From assembly GCA_944386715.1 (NCBI GenBank), contig CALXCD010000017.1:1-36473 (forward strand): 36,473 bases of DNA, read 5' to 3'. Every line of letters begins with the position of its first letter. Position 1 is the stretch's first letter. The translations under genes were made by a program, and so were the position numbers. The notes under the pieces were generated by a model that did no database searches, was not told the origin of the DNA, and worked only from the letters and a program-made list of their open reading frames with translations. Origin of the DNA: an uncultured Clostridia bacterium. GTDB taxonomy: Bacteria > Bacillota > Clostridia > TANB77 > CAG-508. Below are positions 1 to 7,876 of the stretch, piece by piece.

Positions 1-110
1 TTACAATAATAGTTAGTGTAATATTAAATTCCATTATTATATATTATAAATGGAAATTACTTTTTCAATTTACAAAATTAATAAATTTAACAAAAATAAG
101 CTCAAAACCG

Positions 111-139
111 TTGACTAATTCTTTCAAAAATGATATAAA
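111..139 (+). promoter_or_regulatory. Sigma-A promoter of tRNA-Glu (and probably the riboswitch)
   Basis: A -35 box TTGACT (111-116), a 17-base spacer and -10 box TATAAA (134-139) preceded by TG at 131-132 (extended -10). The predicted start lies about 10 bases before the tRNA. No other good promoter is seen before the riboswitch at 245, so this one may also drive the ATPase transcript. Confidence 0.7.
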
Positions 140-155
140 TAATTGGTACAAAAAA

Positions 156-230
156 GGCCCGTTGGTCAAGCGGTTAAGACGCCACCCTCTCAAGGTGGAA
201 TCATGGGTTCGATTCCCGTACGGGTCACCA
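156..230 (+). tRNA. tRNA-Glu (anticodon CTC)
   Basis: A complete cloverleaf can be folded by eye. The acceptor stem pairs GGCCCGT with ACGGGTC, and the anticodon stem is CCACC/GGTGG (182-186/194-198). The seven-base loop has anticodon CTC at 189-191, which reads GAG (Glu). The T-loop contains GGTTCGATTCC, and the 3' CCA is encoded (228-230). In an AT-rich genome this would be the rarer Glu isoacceptor beside a TTC tRNA elsewhere. Confidence 0.93.
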
Positions 231-244
231 ATGAAAATAACATA

Positions 245-339
245 TTAAAAGGGAGTAGCTTTTTGATTGCTAATCAACAGTCGCGATATATTAAGTATCT
301 GGTTAGTAAACTATTTCTAATAGTAAGCAAGACTTTTAA
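245..339 (+). ncRNA. yybP-ykoY family manganese riboswitch
   Basis: Both hallmark segments of the yybP-ykoY (Mn2+) aptamer are present: GGGAGTAGC at 251-259 and GCAAGAC at 327-333. They are closed by a P1 helix TTAAAAG (245-251)/CTTTTAA (333-339). Internal hairpins TTGATT/AATCAA (263-268/272-277) and ACTATT/AATAGT (310-315/319-324) are also visible. The 3' strand of P1 overlaps the 5' arm of the following terminator (336-344). Metal-stabilised P1 should therefore prevent termination and switch the ATPase on. This family is known upstream of Mn2+ exporters and P-type ATPases; the Mn2+ specificity here is inferred from the family. Confidence 0.82.
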
Positions 340-376
340 AGGAAAAATAGCAAAGTTCCTTTAATAGTCTTTTTTT
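336..376 (+). terminator. Riboswitch-controlled intrinsic terminator
   Basis: A perfect 9-bp stem TTAAAGGAA (336-344)/TTCCTTTAA (356-364) is followed within a few bases by a T-rich run (368-376). Its 5' arm shares bases 336-339 with riboswitch helix P1, so the two folds are mutually exclusive. Confidence 0.75.
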
Positions 377-412
377 ACATTCTCGAAAATAGTATTTTCC
401 AAATGTAAAAAA
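371..412 (+). other. Hairpin in the ATPase leader
   Basis: An inverted repeat TTTTTTACATT (371-381)/AATGTAAAAAA (402-412) encloses a second one, GAAAAT/ATTTTC (385-390/394-399). It lies between the riboswitch terminator and the ATPase start. It could be a second regulatory hairpin or simply leader structure. A weak promoter (TTAAGT-17-TATAAA, 413-441) follows it. Confidence 0.4.
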
Positions 413-472
413 TTAAGTTTAGTTATAAAATTTGTTATAAATGTTAAAAATAATAAAAAGGAGTGGTCAAAA

Positions 473-3205
473 TTGGAAAAAGCCAATTGGTTTAACAAAG
501 AGGTAAAAGAGGTAGAGCAAGAACTACAAACTGACATCGAAAAAGGATTATCCACAGAGCAAGTAGAAAAAAACAGAGAAAAATATGGACTAAATGAACT
601 AAAAGCTGCCAAAAAGAAAACATTGTTACAAAGATTTTTAGACCAATTTAAAGATTTTTCAATCATTGTATTAATCATTGCAGCAATTGTATCTGGAGCG
701 GTAGGAATAGCAGAAGGAGAAGGAGTAACAGATACCATTATTATTTTAATTGTAGTTATTGTCAATGCCATCATTGGAGTAACCCAAGAATCCAAAGCAG
801 AAAAATCATTAGAAGCTTTGCAAAAACTAACAGATCATGCATCTAAAGTAATAAGAAATGGAGAAATAACAGTTGTACCAGCAAAAGAACTAGTACCAGG
901 AGATATCGTGGTATTAGATACAGGAGATTATATCCCAGCAGACTTAAGAATCATAGAAGCTGTCAATTTAAAATCACAAGAGGCATCTTTAACAGGAGAA
1001 TCTGTACCAGTAGAAAAAAATGCAGAAAAAATAGAAGGTACAGAAATAGGAATTGGTGATAGACTAAACATGTTATTTTCTTCTAGTTTAGTAACTTATG
1101 GAAGAGGAAAAGGAATTGTAGTAGAAACTGGAATGACAACAGAAGTTGGTAAAATTGCAGGAATGATAAATGCAACAGAAAAACAAGAAACGCCATTACA
1201 ACAAAAATTAAATAGTTTAGGAAAAACACTAGGAATTGTAGCAATTTCAATTTGTGTTATTATATTTATTATTGGATTAATCCAAGGAAAAGAACCTATT
1301 CACATGTTTATGACAGCAGTTAGTTTAGCGGTAGCAGCAATACCAGAAGGATTAGTTGCAGTATCTACTATTGTTTTAGCAATCGGTGTCCAAAAAATGG
1401 TAAAGAAAAATGCAATTGTAAAAAGACTACCAGCAGTAGAAACACTAGGTAGTGCTACTGTTATTTGTTCTGATAAAACAGGAACACTAACACAAAACAA
1501 AATGACAGTTGAAAAAATCTTTATTAATAGCCAAATATCAGATTTGACAGATATGAAAGAATACGAACAAAAAGAAGACTTGAAAAAACTAGTATATGCG
1601 AATATGTTATGTAATGATACAAAAATATCTAAAGATGGAACCTTAACAGGAGACCCAACAGAAACAGCATTAGTGGATATGGCATTCAAGCTAGACTTTG
1701 ACCAAAAATTATATGATAGAATACCACGTATTGATGAAATACCGTTTGACTCTGATAGAAAATTAATGACAACAGTAAACGAAGAAAACGGAAAATATAT
1801 CGTATATACGAAAGGTGGAGTAGATGAATTACTAAAATGTTGTAATAGCTATATTTTCAATAATGACAAGAAACAGGATTTAGAAGAATACAGCAAAACC
1901 ATTAGAGAAAAAAATGAAGAAATGGCAAAAGAAGCTTTAAGAGTATTGGCTTGTGCCTATAAAGAGTTAGACCATAAACCTACAAAACAAGAAATGAAAG
2001 AAATGGAAAAAGACCTAACCTTTATTGGAATGGTTGGAATGATAGACCCACCAAGAGAAGAAGCTAAAAAGGCAGTAGAAAAATGTAAGACAGCAGGAAT
2101 CAAAACAGTTATGATAACAGGAGACCATAAAATCACAGCAACAGCCATAGCAAAAAAATTAGGAATTTTAGAAAAAGAAGAAGAAGCAATTACTGGTTTA
2201 GAATTAGAAAAAATGTCAGACGAAGAACTAGAAAAAAAGGTAAGACAATTTTCAGTATATGCTAGAGTATCTCCAGAACATAAAGTAAGAATTGTAAAAG
2301 CATGGCAAAAAAACGGAGAAATAGTAGCCATGACAGGAGATGGAGTAAATGACAGCCCAGCATTAAAAACATCTGATATAGGATGTGCGATGGGAATAGT
2401 AGGAACAGATGTTGCAAAAGAAGCAGCAGATGTTATATTAACAGATGATAACTTTGCAACCATTGTATCAGCAGTAGAAGAAGGAAGAAGAATCTATGAT
2501 AATATCTTAAAAGTAATCCAATTTTTATTATCAAGTAATGTAGGAGAAATCATTGTATTATTTTTAGCAACACTATGTACACCATTATTTGCAACATGGT
2601 TTGGAATAACAGATATTGCACATTTAGAAATATTATTACCAATTCATATCTTATGGATAAACTTAGTAACAGACTCATTACCAGCACTAGCATTAGCATT
2701 TGACCCAGCCAACAAAGATATTATGAACAGAAAACCAGCCAAACCAAGTAAAGGCGTATTCACCAAAGGAATGACATGGAGAGTTATTTATCAAGGAGTC
2801 ATGATTGGATTATTAACATTAGGAGCATTTATGATAGGTTTAGCTACAACAACAGAGCCAATAGATGGATTAACATTAGATGAATCTAAAATAGAAGTAG
2901 GGCAAACAATGGCATTTGTAACATTAGCATTATCTGAGTTAGCACATGTATTTAATGTAAGAGATAATAAAAGATCTTTATTTAAAACAAAAGTATTTAA
3001 TAATAGTAAACTAATTTGGGCAGTACTTGCATCAGCCACTTTAATGTTTATTATTTTAGCAGTACCAGCATTAAGAACAATATTTAGTATACCATTATTA
3101 CCAACAGAAAATATTTTAGAATTAATAGGATTAATCTTAGCACCTATTGTTATTGTAGAAATCTTCAAATTATTAAAAATTAACACAACCCAAGAAGAAG
3201 AATAG
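473..3205 (+). CDS. P2A-type cation-transporting ATPase (Ca2+/Mn2+ exporter)
   Basis: A 910-residue P-type ATPase that moves divalent cations across the cell membrane using ATP. Visible in order: an N-terminal cation-ATPase domain, actuator-loop TGES (174-177), the M4 motif PEGL (E292), the phosphorylated aspartate in DKTGT (D334), and the hinge GDGVND (D623). M5 SSNVGE, M6 NLVTD and a glutamate in M8 (LALSEL) match the Ca2+ ligands of SERCA-like pumps. The start is TTG at 473, 9 bases after AAGGAG; no in-frame ATG with a site lies nearby. The upstream manganese riboswitch makes Mn2+ (with or without Ca2+) export the best guess. Sequence alone does not separate Ca2+ from Mn2+. Confidence 0.93.
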   Translation: MEKANWFNKEVKEVEQELQTDIEKGLSTEQVEKNREKYGLNELKAAKKKTLLQRFLDQFKDFSIIVLIIAAIVSGAVGIAEGEGVTDTIIILIVVIVNAIIGVTQESKAEKSLEALQKLTDHASKVIRNGEITVVPAKELVPGDIVVLDTGDYIPADLRIIEAVNLKSQEASLTGESVPVEKNAEKIEGTEIGIGDRLNMLFSSSLVTYGRGKGIVVETGMTTEVGKIAGMINATEKQETPLQQKLNSLGKTLGIVAISICVIIFIIGLIQGKEPIHMFMTAVSLAVAAIPEGLVAVSTIVLAIGVQKMVKKNAIVKRLPAVETLGSATVICSDKTGTLTQNKMTVEKIFINSQISDLTDMKEYEQKEDLKKLVYANMLCNDTKISKDGTLTGDPTETALVDMAFKLDFDQKLYDRIPRIDEIPFDSDRKLMTTVNEENGKYIVYTKGGVDELLKCCNSYIFNNDKKQDLEEYSKTIREKNEEMAKEALRVLACAYKELDHKPTKQEMKEMEKDLTFIGMVGMIDPPREEAKKAVEKCKTAGIKTVMITGDHKITATAIAKKLGILEKEEEAITGLELEKMSDEELEKKVRQFSVYARVSPEHKVRIVKAWQKNGEIVAMTGDGVNDSPALKTSDIGCAMGIVGTDVAKEAADVILTDDNFATIVSAVEEGRRIYDNILKVIQFLLSSNVGEIIVLFLATLCTPLFATWFGITDIAHLEILLPIHILWINLVTDSLPALALAFDPANKDIMNRKPAKPSKGVFTKGMTWRVIYQGVMIGLLTLGAFMIGLATTTEPIDGLTLDESKIEVGQTMAFVTLALSELAHVFNVRDNKRSLFKTKVFNNSKLIWAVLASATLMFIILAVPALRTIFSIPLLPTENILELIGLILAPIVIVEIFKLLKINTTQEEE

Positions 3206-3207
3206 CA

Positions 3208-3249
3208 AAAAAGTTGGCATTCATTACAAATTTTAAATGCCAACTTTTT
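3208..3249 (+). terminator. Intrinsic terminator after the cation ATPase
   Basis: A 14-bp perfect stem, AAAAAGTTGGCATT (3208-3221) with its complement at 3236-3249 ending in a run of T. It separates the ATPase from the HAD gene and rules out a start for the latter upstream of about 3250. Confidence 0.85.
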
Positions 3250-3299
3250 GGCATACAAACTTAAAATCCGTTCAACTTAGTAACAAAAAAGGAGAAAAA

Positions 3300-4097
3300 A
3301 TGAAATATATAACAAATAACAAAAATGAGAATTTAAAAATAAACTCAAATAATACTTATTTAGTAATTGACTTTGATAAAACAATAACAGCAAAAGAAAG
3401 CTTAGATTCATGGGCGGCAAGTGCAAATCCTGATATTGTTGGAACACAAATAGTAGAAGAAATGGATGCATTATGTGAAAAATATGAACCAATAGAATTA
3501 AGTCATACCATTTCAAAATCAGAAAAAGAAAAGCATATGGAAAAATGGTATGGAGACTGCATGAACTTATACTATAAATATGGATTAACAAAAGAAAATC
3601 TAATAAAATCTATTAAACAAAGTAAATTGCTATTTAGAAAAGGAGCCAAAGAATTTTTACAAAAATGTTTTCAAAATAATATTCCTGTTATTATTTTATC
3701 AGCTGGGATAGGAAATGTCATAGAACAATTTCTAAAAGAAAATAATTGTTATTTTGAAAATATGTATATCATCAGCAATTTTATAGAATTCAATACAGAG
3801 GGAAAGATGAAAAAATTTAATCAAGCAAATATGATACATACCTTAAATAAAACAATGGAAGGTCATTTGCCAAAACAAATGCTACAAAAACTACAAGATA
3901 AAGAATATGCTATCTTAATAGGTGACTTAGTAGAAGATGAGCAAATGATAGAAAAAAATAAATGGAATAAAGCTTTAAAAATAGGAATATTAAATAAAAA
4001 AATAGAGGAAAATTTAGAAGTGTATCAAAATCATTTTGACATTGTTTTAACAGAAGAAGATGCTACCTTTGAAATAATAGATAAAATTGTTTTTTAA
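3300..4097 (+). CDS. HAD-superfamily phosphatase, UMPH-1 (pyrimidine 5'-nucleotidase)-like
   Basis: A 265-residue cytosolic HAD hydrolase. Motif I is DFDKT (nucleophile D24, acid/base D26), motif II sits in ILSAGIGNVIE, and motif III/IV is GDLVEDEQM near the C terminus. The alpha-helical cap between motifs I and II and the SAGIG segment resemble the UMPH-1/cytosolic 5'-nucleotidase III family, which dephosphorylates pyrimidine nucleoside monophosphates. The ATG at 3300 is chosen because AAAGGAG lies just upstream; the frame is open back to 3237, but that stretch overlaps the ATPase terminator. The next gene starts about 28 bases downstream, so a three-gene operon is possible. The substrate is inferred. 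Confidence 0.75.
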   Translation: MKYITNNKNENLKINSNNTYLVIDFDKTITAKESLDSWAASANPDIVGTQIVEEMDALCEKYEPIELSHTISKSEKEKHMEKWYGDCMNLYYKYGLTKENLIKSIKQSKLLFRKGAKEFLQKCFQNNIPVIILSAGIGNVIEQFLKENNCYFENMYIISNFIEFNTEGKMKKFNQANMIHTLNKTMEGHLPKQMLQKLQDKEYAILIGDLVEDEQMIEKNKWNKALKIGILNKKIEENLEVYQNHFDIVLTEEDATFEIIDKIVF

Positions 4098-4125
4098 AAA
4101 AATAGGAAAAAAAGAAAGGAGAGTT

Positions 4126-4833
4126 ATGGCAAAGCCATACAAGGGAAAAATGAAAAAATTTGGAAATATTTTATGGGGATTAATATTAGTTGTAATAGGA
4201 ATCATTTTTGGCTTAAATGCATTAGGAATAACAGATATTAACATATTTTTTAGAGGGTGGTGGACACTTATCATCATTATTCCAAGCTTAATTGGGTTAT
4301 TCAAAAATGAAAGTAAAATATGGAGCATCATTTGGTTAGTGATAGGAATTGTTTTGCTATTATGTACACAAAATATCCTATCTTTCACAATGGTAGGAAA
4401 GCTAATTTTTCCGTTCATTTTGGTTATGATAGGACTTAGCATTATTTTTAAAGATACTATTAACAAAAACGTAAGTAAAAAAATAAAAAAATTGAATAAT
4501 GAAAAAACAGAAGGTGAGGAATATTGTGCTACTTTTGGAGGACAAAACGCAGATTATAATGGGCAAGAATTTAAAGGGGCAAATTTAGATGCCATTTTTG
4601 GAAGTGTAGAATTAGATTTAAAAAATGCAACTATTAGTAAAGACCAAGTAATTAATGCAAATGCTATTTTTGGAGGAATAGAAATTATTATTCCAACTAA
4701 TGTCAATATCAAAGTAAAATCAACTCCTATTTTTGGAGGTGTCAGCAATAAAGTAAAAACACAATACAATGAAAGTCTGCCAACTATCTATATCAATAGT
4801 TTCTGCATGTTTGGAGGTGTTGATATTAAATGA
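4126..4833 (+). CDS. LiaF-like membrane protein (DUF5668-type N-terminal domain)
   Basis: A 235-residue protein with about four hydrophobic segments in its first 110 residues. A short basic linker follows, then a C-terminal beta-rich domain with recurring FGG motifs (ATFGGQNADY, IFGGIEI, IFGGVS, MFGGVDIK). This is the layout of LiaF/YvqF-type cell-envelope stress proteins, in which the C-terminal domain is cytoplasmic or membrane-proximal. The ATG at 4126 follows AAAGGAG closely. A TTG at 4087 extends the frame into the preceding gene but lacks a site. It overlaps the next gene by ATGA, implying translational coupling with the DUF4097 protein. No liaRS-type regulator is adjacent. Confidence 0.7.
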   Translation: MAKPYKGKMKKFGNILWGLILVVIGIIFGLNALGITDINIFFRGWWTLIIIIPSLIGLFKNESKIWSIIWLVIGIVLLLCTQNILSFTMVGKLIFPFILVMIGLSIIFKDTINKNVSKKIKKLNNEKTEGEEYCATFGGQNADYNGQEFKGANLDAIFGSVELDLKNATISKDQVINANAIFGGIEIIIPTNVNIKVKSTPIFGGVSNKVKTQYNESLPTIYINSFCMFGGVDIK

Positions 4834-5681
4834 CAACACTACAAAAAATAATAAAATATGGAGCAATTGCCTTTGGAACCTATTTGTCTTTTATCATTAT
4901 TAGTGGTATTATTCTAGTTTTTACAACCATATTTGGAATTACAATAGGAATAGAACAATGGCAAAGTAATACAACACAAGAAATAGAAATTCAAAATATA
5001 ACACAAGAATATGAAAATGTAGAAAATTTAAAAATAGATATTGCTTTATGCAGATTAACCATTCAAAAAGGTGATAAATTAAAGGTAGAAGCCTCTCATG
5101 TATCAGAAAAGATGGAATGTGAAATGGAAAATAATACATTACAAATAAAAGACAAAAAAATGAATACAACATGGTTCCAAAATTTAGATACAGTACCAGA
5201 AATAGTAATTTCTATACCGGAGAATACAAAATTAGAAACCGTTGAAATAAAAACAGGAGTAAACAATACCAAAATAGAAAATTTAAAATGTGAGAAAATA
5301 GAAATAGAAGCGGGAGTTGGACAATGTGAGTTTAGAAGTATTATGGCAAAAAAAGCTAATATAAAAGGTGGAGCCGGGAAAACAAAAATAGAAGAAATGA
5401 CAGTTGATGAATTAGATTTAGAAGCAGGAATAGGAGATATGACTTTCACAGGAGAAATTTTGCAAAAAGCAGATATAGACTCAGGGGTAGGAAAATTAGA
5501 ATTTAATATAGTAGGGAACAAAGAAGAATATCAAGTAAAAGCAAAAGCAGGACTAGGTAATTTTTTAGTAGATAACCAAAAGGTAAAAGATAATCAAACA
5601 ATTGGAAATGGAGAAAAAACAGTAAAAATAAAAGCAGGCGTAGGAGCAACGATAGTTAATTTTAAAAATAAAACGATATAA
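4830..5681 (+). CDS. Membrane-anchored DUF4097-type beta-strand repeat protein
   Basis: 283 residues. One N-terminal transmembrane segment (about 10-36) is followed by an extracytoplasmic domain of repeating short beta strands with recurrent AGVG/GAGK-like turns (ETVEIKTGVNNTKIENLK, IEAGVGQCEF, GGAGKTKIEE, LEAGIGDMTF, DSGVGKLEF). This right-handed beta-solenoid pattern is typical of DUF4097/adhesin-like putative envelope proteins. The start overlaps the LiaF-like stop (ATGA), and such pairs are often linked to envelope-stress sensing. The function is unknown; no catalytic motif is seen. Confidence 0.7.
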   Translation: MTTLQKIIKYGAIAFGTYLSFIIISGIILVFTTIFGITIGIEQWQSNTTQEIEIQNITQEYENVENLKIDIALCRLTIQKGDKLKVEASHVSEKMECEMENNTLQIKDKKMNTTWFQNLDTVPEIVISIPENTKLETVEIKTGVNNTKIENLKCEKIEIEAGVGQCEFRSIMAKKANIKGGAGKTKIEEMTVDELDLEAGIGDMTFTGEILQKADIDSGVGKLEFNIVGNKEEYQVKAKAGLGNFLVDNQKVKDNQTIGNGEKTVKIKAGVGATIVNFKNKTI

Positions 5682-5724
5682 ATTTTAATATATTTAGCTA
5701 AAGATAATAAATTCATAAACCAAG

Positions 5725-5755
5725 AAAACGACAAATAAAAATTTTGTCGTTTTTT
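5725..5755 (+). terminator. Intrinsic terminator of the HAD-LiaF-DUF4097 operon
   Basis: An 11-bp stem AAAACGACAAA (5725-5735)/TTTGTCGTTTT (5743-5753) ends in a run of T. Confidence 0.85.
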
Positions 5756-5758
5756 ATA

Positions 5759-5787
5759 TTGACAAATAATGGAAATTATAGTATAGT
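5759..5787 (+). promoter_or_regulatory. Distal promoter upstream of the Rpn gene
   Basis: TTGACA (5759-5764), 17 bases, TATAGT (5782-5787), directly after the terminator and about 165 bases before the Rpn start. The AT-rich stretch 5788-5906 shows no open frame or clear hairpin. It may be a long leader or an unrecognised small RNA. Confidence 0.5.
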
Positions 5788-5906
5788 ATAAACACTTTTA
5801 TCTAAAGATTTTTTATCAAAATTTCAAAAATTTATTTCTAAAAAATAAAATCCCCAAGTTGGTAACAGAAAAAACCACAAAAAAGAAATTTACTTAAAGA
5901 TAAATA

Positions 5907-5935
5907 TTGACAAATAAATCAAACAATATTATAAT
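5907..5935 (+). promoter_or_regulatory. Consensus sigma-A promoter of the Rpn gene
   Basis: A perfect consensus TTGACA (5907-5912), 17-base spacer, TATAAT (5930-5935). The start codon is at 5954, so the leader is very short. Confidence 0.8.
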
Positions 5936-5953
5936 AAAGAAAGAAGGTATGCA

Positions 5954-7099
5954 ATGATATATTATACACTATCGCCTAATGCATTCGAGAACGACAGGGA
6001 ATATACTAGTGAAAAAATAAGGATATTAAACGACAAAGATGAAATATATAGTTATCATCATCCATATGATAAAATATATAGACATTTATTAGGAGATGTT
6101 AATCAAGTTACGAAATTTTTAAATAATTATCTAAAACCAAATCCTAAATTAGAATCTGAAAACTTAGAAAAAAGTAATACTAGTTTCATTACAAGTCATT
6201 TTAGAAATAGACAAGCAGACATTATATATAAGATGAAAGATAGAAATATATACTTTTTAATAGAACATCAATCTAGAATAGATAGAAAAATGCCTTATCG
6301 AATATGGATGTATGGAGTTGAATTGATAAGGGCAGAAACAAGGGAAAATTTGATTGGAAAAAAAGAATATAAAATTCCAATTGTAATTCCAGTTGTTTTA
6401 TATACAGGAAAAAAGAAATGGAATGTAGCAACTAATCTATCAGAATTACAAGAAAAATGGGAGGGATTTCAAGGCATTCAAACAATAACACAATATAATT
6501 TAATTGAAACACAAAACCAAATAATGTTAAACAAAAATGATTTAATTAGTAAAATAGCTTTATTAGAAAATGTGGATAACATAAAAGAATTAAAACAAAA
6601 TGTGATTAAAATAAGTGAAACAATAAAACAAAGAGAGGAGATGGATAAATTTATGGGAATTGTATCTTATACATTACCACAAAAAATGGCAGAAGAAGAG
6701 GTAGATAAGATAATTGAAAGATTATCAAAAAAGAAACTCAAAGATGAATATGGTGAACCTTTAAGAGGACTAGGTCTATTAAGTAAACTTTTCGAAGAAA
6801 TAAATGATGTAGCAACCAAAAATGGGACAGAACAAGGAATAAAACAAGGAATAGAACAAGGAATAGAACAAGGAATAAAACAAGGAATAGAACAAGGAAT
6901 GAAACAAGGAATAGAACAGGGAATAGAACAGGGGATAGAACAGGGAATAGAACAGGGAATAGAACAGGGGATTGCTGAAGCAGAAGAGAAATTTATAAAA
7001 AAGATGTTAGAAGATAAAGAACCAGATGAAAAAATTCAAAAATATGTAGGAATCAGTAAAAAGAAATTACAAAAAATAAAAGAAAAACTAAAAAAATAA
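5954..7099 (+). CDS. Rpn/YhgA-like PD-(D/E)XK nuclease with tetrapeptide-repeat tail
   Basis: 381 residues, resembling the Rpn family (recombination-promoting nuclease, formerly putative transposase_31). The PD-(D/E)XK core is seen as D89 (ADIIY) and the ExQ motif E104-H-Q106, with a family-typical IPIVIPVVLYTG strand at about 142-153. Residues 292-339 are twelve tandem tetrapeptides, mostly IEQG or IKQG, followed by a short basic helix. Such EQG-rich tails are common in this family. Family members cut DNA and stimulate RecA-independent recombination, so the gene may be a selfish or host-recombination element. RBS GAAGG is at 5943-5947. It converges on the DNA-repair pair 18 bases downstream. 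Confidence 0.8.
   Translation: MIYYTLSPNAFENDREYTSEKIRILNDKDEIYSYHHPYDKIYRHLLGDVNQVTKFLNNYLKPNPKLESENLEKSNTSFITSHFRNRQADIIYKMKDRNIYFLIEHQSRIDRKMPYRIWMYGVELIRAETRENLIGKKEYKIPIVIPVVLYTGKKKWNVATNLSELQEKWEGFQGIQTITQYNLIETQNQIMLNKNDLISKIALLENVDNIKELKQNVIKISETIKQREEMDKFMGIVSYTLPQKMAEEEVDKIIERLSKKKLKDEYGEPLRGLGLLSKLFEEINDVATKNGTEQGIKQGIEQGIEQGIKQGIEQGMKQGIEQGIEQGIEQGIEQGIEQGIAEAEEKFIKKMLEDKEPDEKIQKYVGISKKKLQKIKEKLKK
6827..6970 (+). repeat. Twelve 12-bp in-frame tandem repeats
   Basis: Twelve units of the type ATA-GAA-CAA-GGA encode tetrapeptides. Units 1-7 all use CAA-GGA; units 8-12 all use CAG-GGA or CAG-GGG. Lysine (AAA) replaces glutamate in units 2, 5 and 7. The two codon blocks suggest two separate rounds of unit duplication. 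Copy number is likely to vary between strains. Confidence 0.95.
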
Positions 7100-7141
7100 T
7101 AAGAAAAAGACTTGTTGTTAAGGTTCTTCCACCAAGTCTTT
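7090..7141 (-). terminator. Terminator of the radical SAM/repair operon (possibly bidirectional)
   Basis: On the minus strand, AAAGACTTG (complement of 7133-7141) pairs with CAAGTCTTT (complement of 7106-7114) and is followed by a T-rich stretch. The hairpin spans the stop codon at 7118-7120. It may also stop transcription coming from the Rpn gene. Confidence 0.5.
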
Positions 7142-7876
7142 CCAGTATTTTCTAGGCATAAATTGCATTTGACACCTAGGGTTTTTACGCTCCGGAATAG
7201 AAATCGTATGAAAAAATAACTTCCATAATTCTTGATATTTTTGTTCTTCTGCTGAAATTGTAGGAACCGTCATATTAGTGCTATCTACAATACGATAATT
7301 TTGATTAGAATAGAGGAAACAAAGGTCTCTTATTTTATCGTGAATGATAAAATTTTGCCTAGAAAAGCGTCTCATAAAATGTTGTCCAAGAGGTTCTAAG
7401 ATAGCATTATCTGGATGAACAGAAGCATAAAATAAATTGTCACCAACTTCTTGAAAACGTAACAATCCTTTAAGACGATGACATTCACTCAAAGTCCTTT
7501 TTTGCATACTAAATACTTTAAAAACATAAGAGATGGCAATTCTATCGTTGATTTTTGGACCTGAATCAAATCCATCACATAAATATTTTAAAAGATACAT
7601 TTCTTTTTCTTTTTCGTTAGAAAGAAAAGCATAATAAAAATAATAAAAAGCATCATATCCAATTATTTTTTCAATACCTTGAAAAACACGTTTTGATTTT
7701 TCGAAATCAGTCTTTATTACTACGATTTTATCTAAAAAATTAGATATATAATCTTTTTCAACATAAATTTTTTGTGGAAGCATTTTAGAAGAATAACAAT
7801 TAAAAACAATAGTTAAAAAACCATCCAAACTTCCATCATACAAAAAAGTTCTATTTATAAGTTTCCAGTTAGACAT
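7118..7876 (-). CDS. TIGR03915-type putative DNA repair/metabolism protein (DUF4130)
   Basis: 252 residues matching the family that accompanies the radical SAM protein encoded just upstream (TIGR03915 with TIGR03916). Visible family features are the N-terminal FLYDGSLDGFLT segment, a central HRLKGLLRFQ and the C-terminal PRKYWKDLVEE. No nuclease or glycosylase motif can be pointed to. Homologues are sometimes fused to a uracil-DNA glycosylase-like domain, which is absent here at this length. The ATG at 7876 lies 22 bases inside the upstream gene, with a strong site TAAGGAGG (complement of 7886-7893). The two proteins are therefore translationally coupled and probably act together on DNA. Confidence 0.82.
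   Translation of the reverse strand: MSNWKLINRTFLYDGSLDGFLTIVFNCYSSKMLPQKIYVEKDYISNFLDKIVVIKTDFEKSKRVFQGIEKIIGYDAFYYFYYAFLSNEKEKEMYLLKYLCDGFDSGPKINDRIAISYVFKVFSMQKRTLSECHRLKGLLRFQEVGDNLFYASVHPDNAILEPLGQHFMRRFSRQNFIIHDKIRDLCFLYSNQNYRIVDSTNMTVPTISAEEQKYQELWKLFFHTISIPERKNPRCQMQFMPRKYWKDLVEEP

Noticed and set aside
143..364. A 73-codon open frame across the start of the window
   Set aside because: It runs through the tRNA-Glu, the riboswitch and the terminator, all of which are better supported; it has no ribosome site.
3237..3299. Upstream extension of the HAD phosphatase
   Set aside because: It begins inside the ATPase terminator stem and lacks a ribosome site, whereas ATG 3300 has AAAGGAG just upstream.
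6827..6970. CRISPR-like array
   Set aside because: The units are contiguous 12-bp codon repeats within a coding frame, with no spacers.
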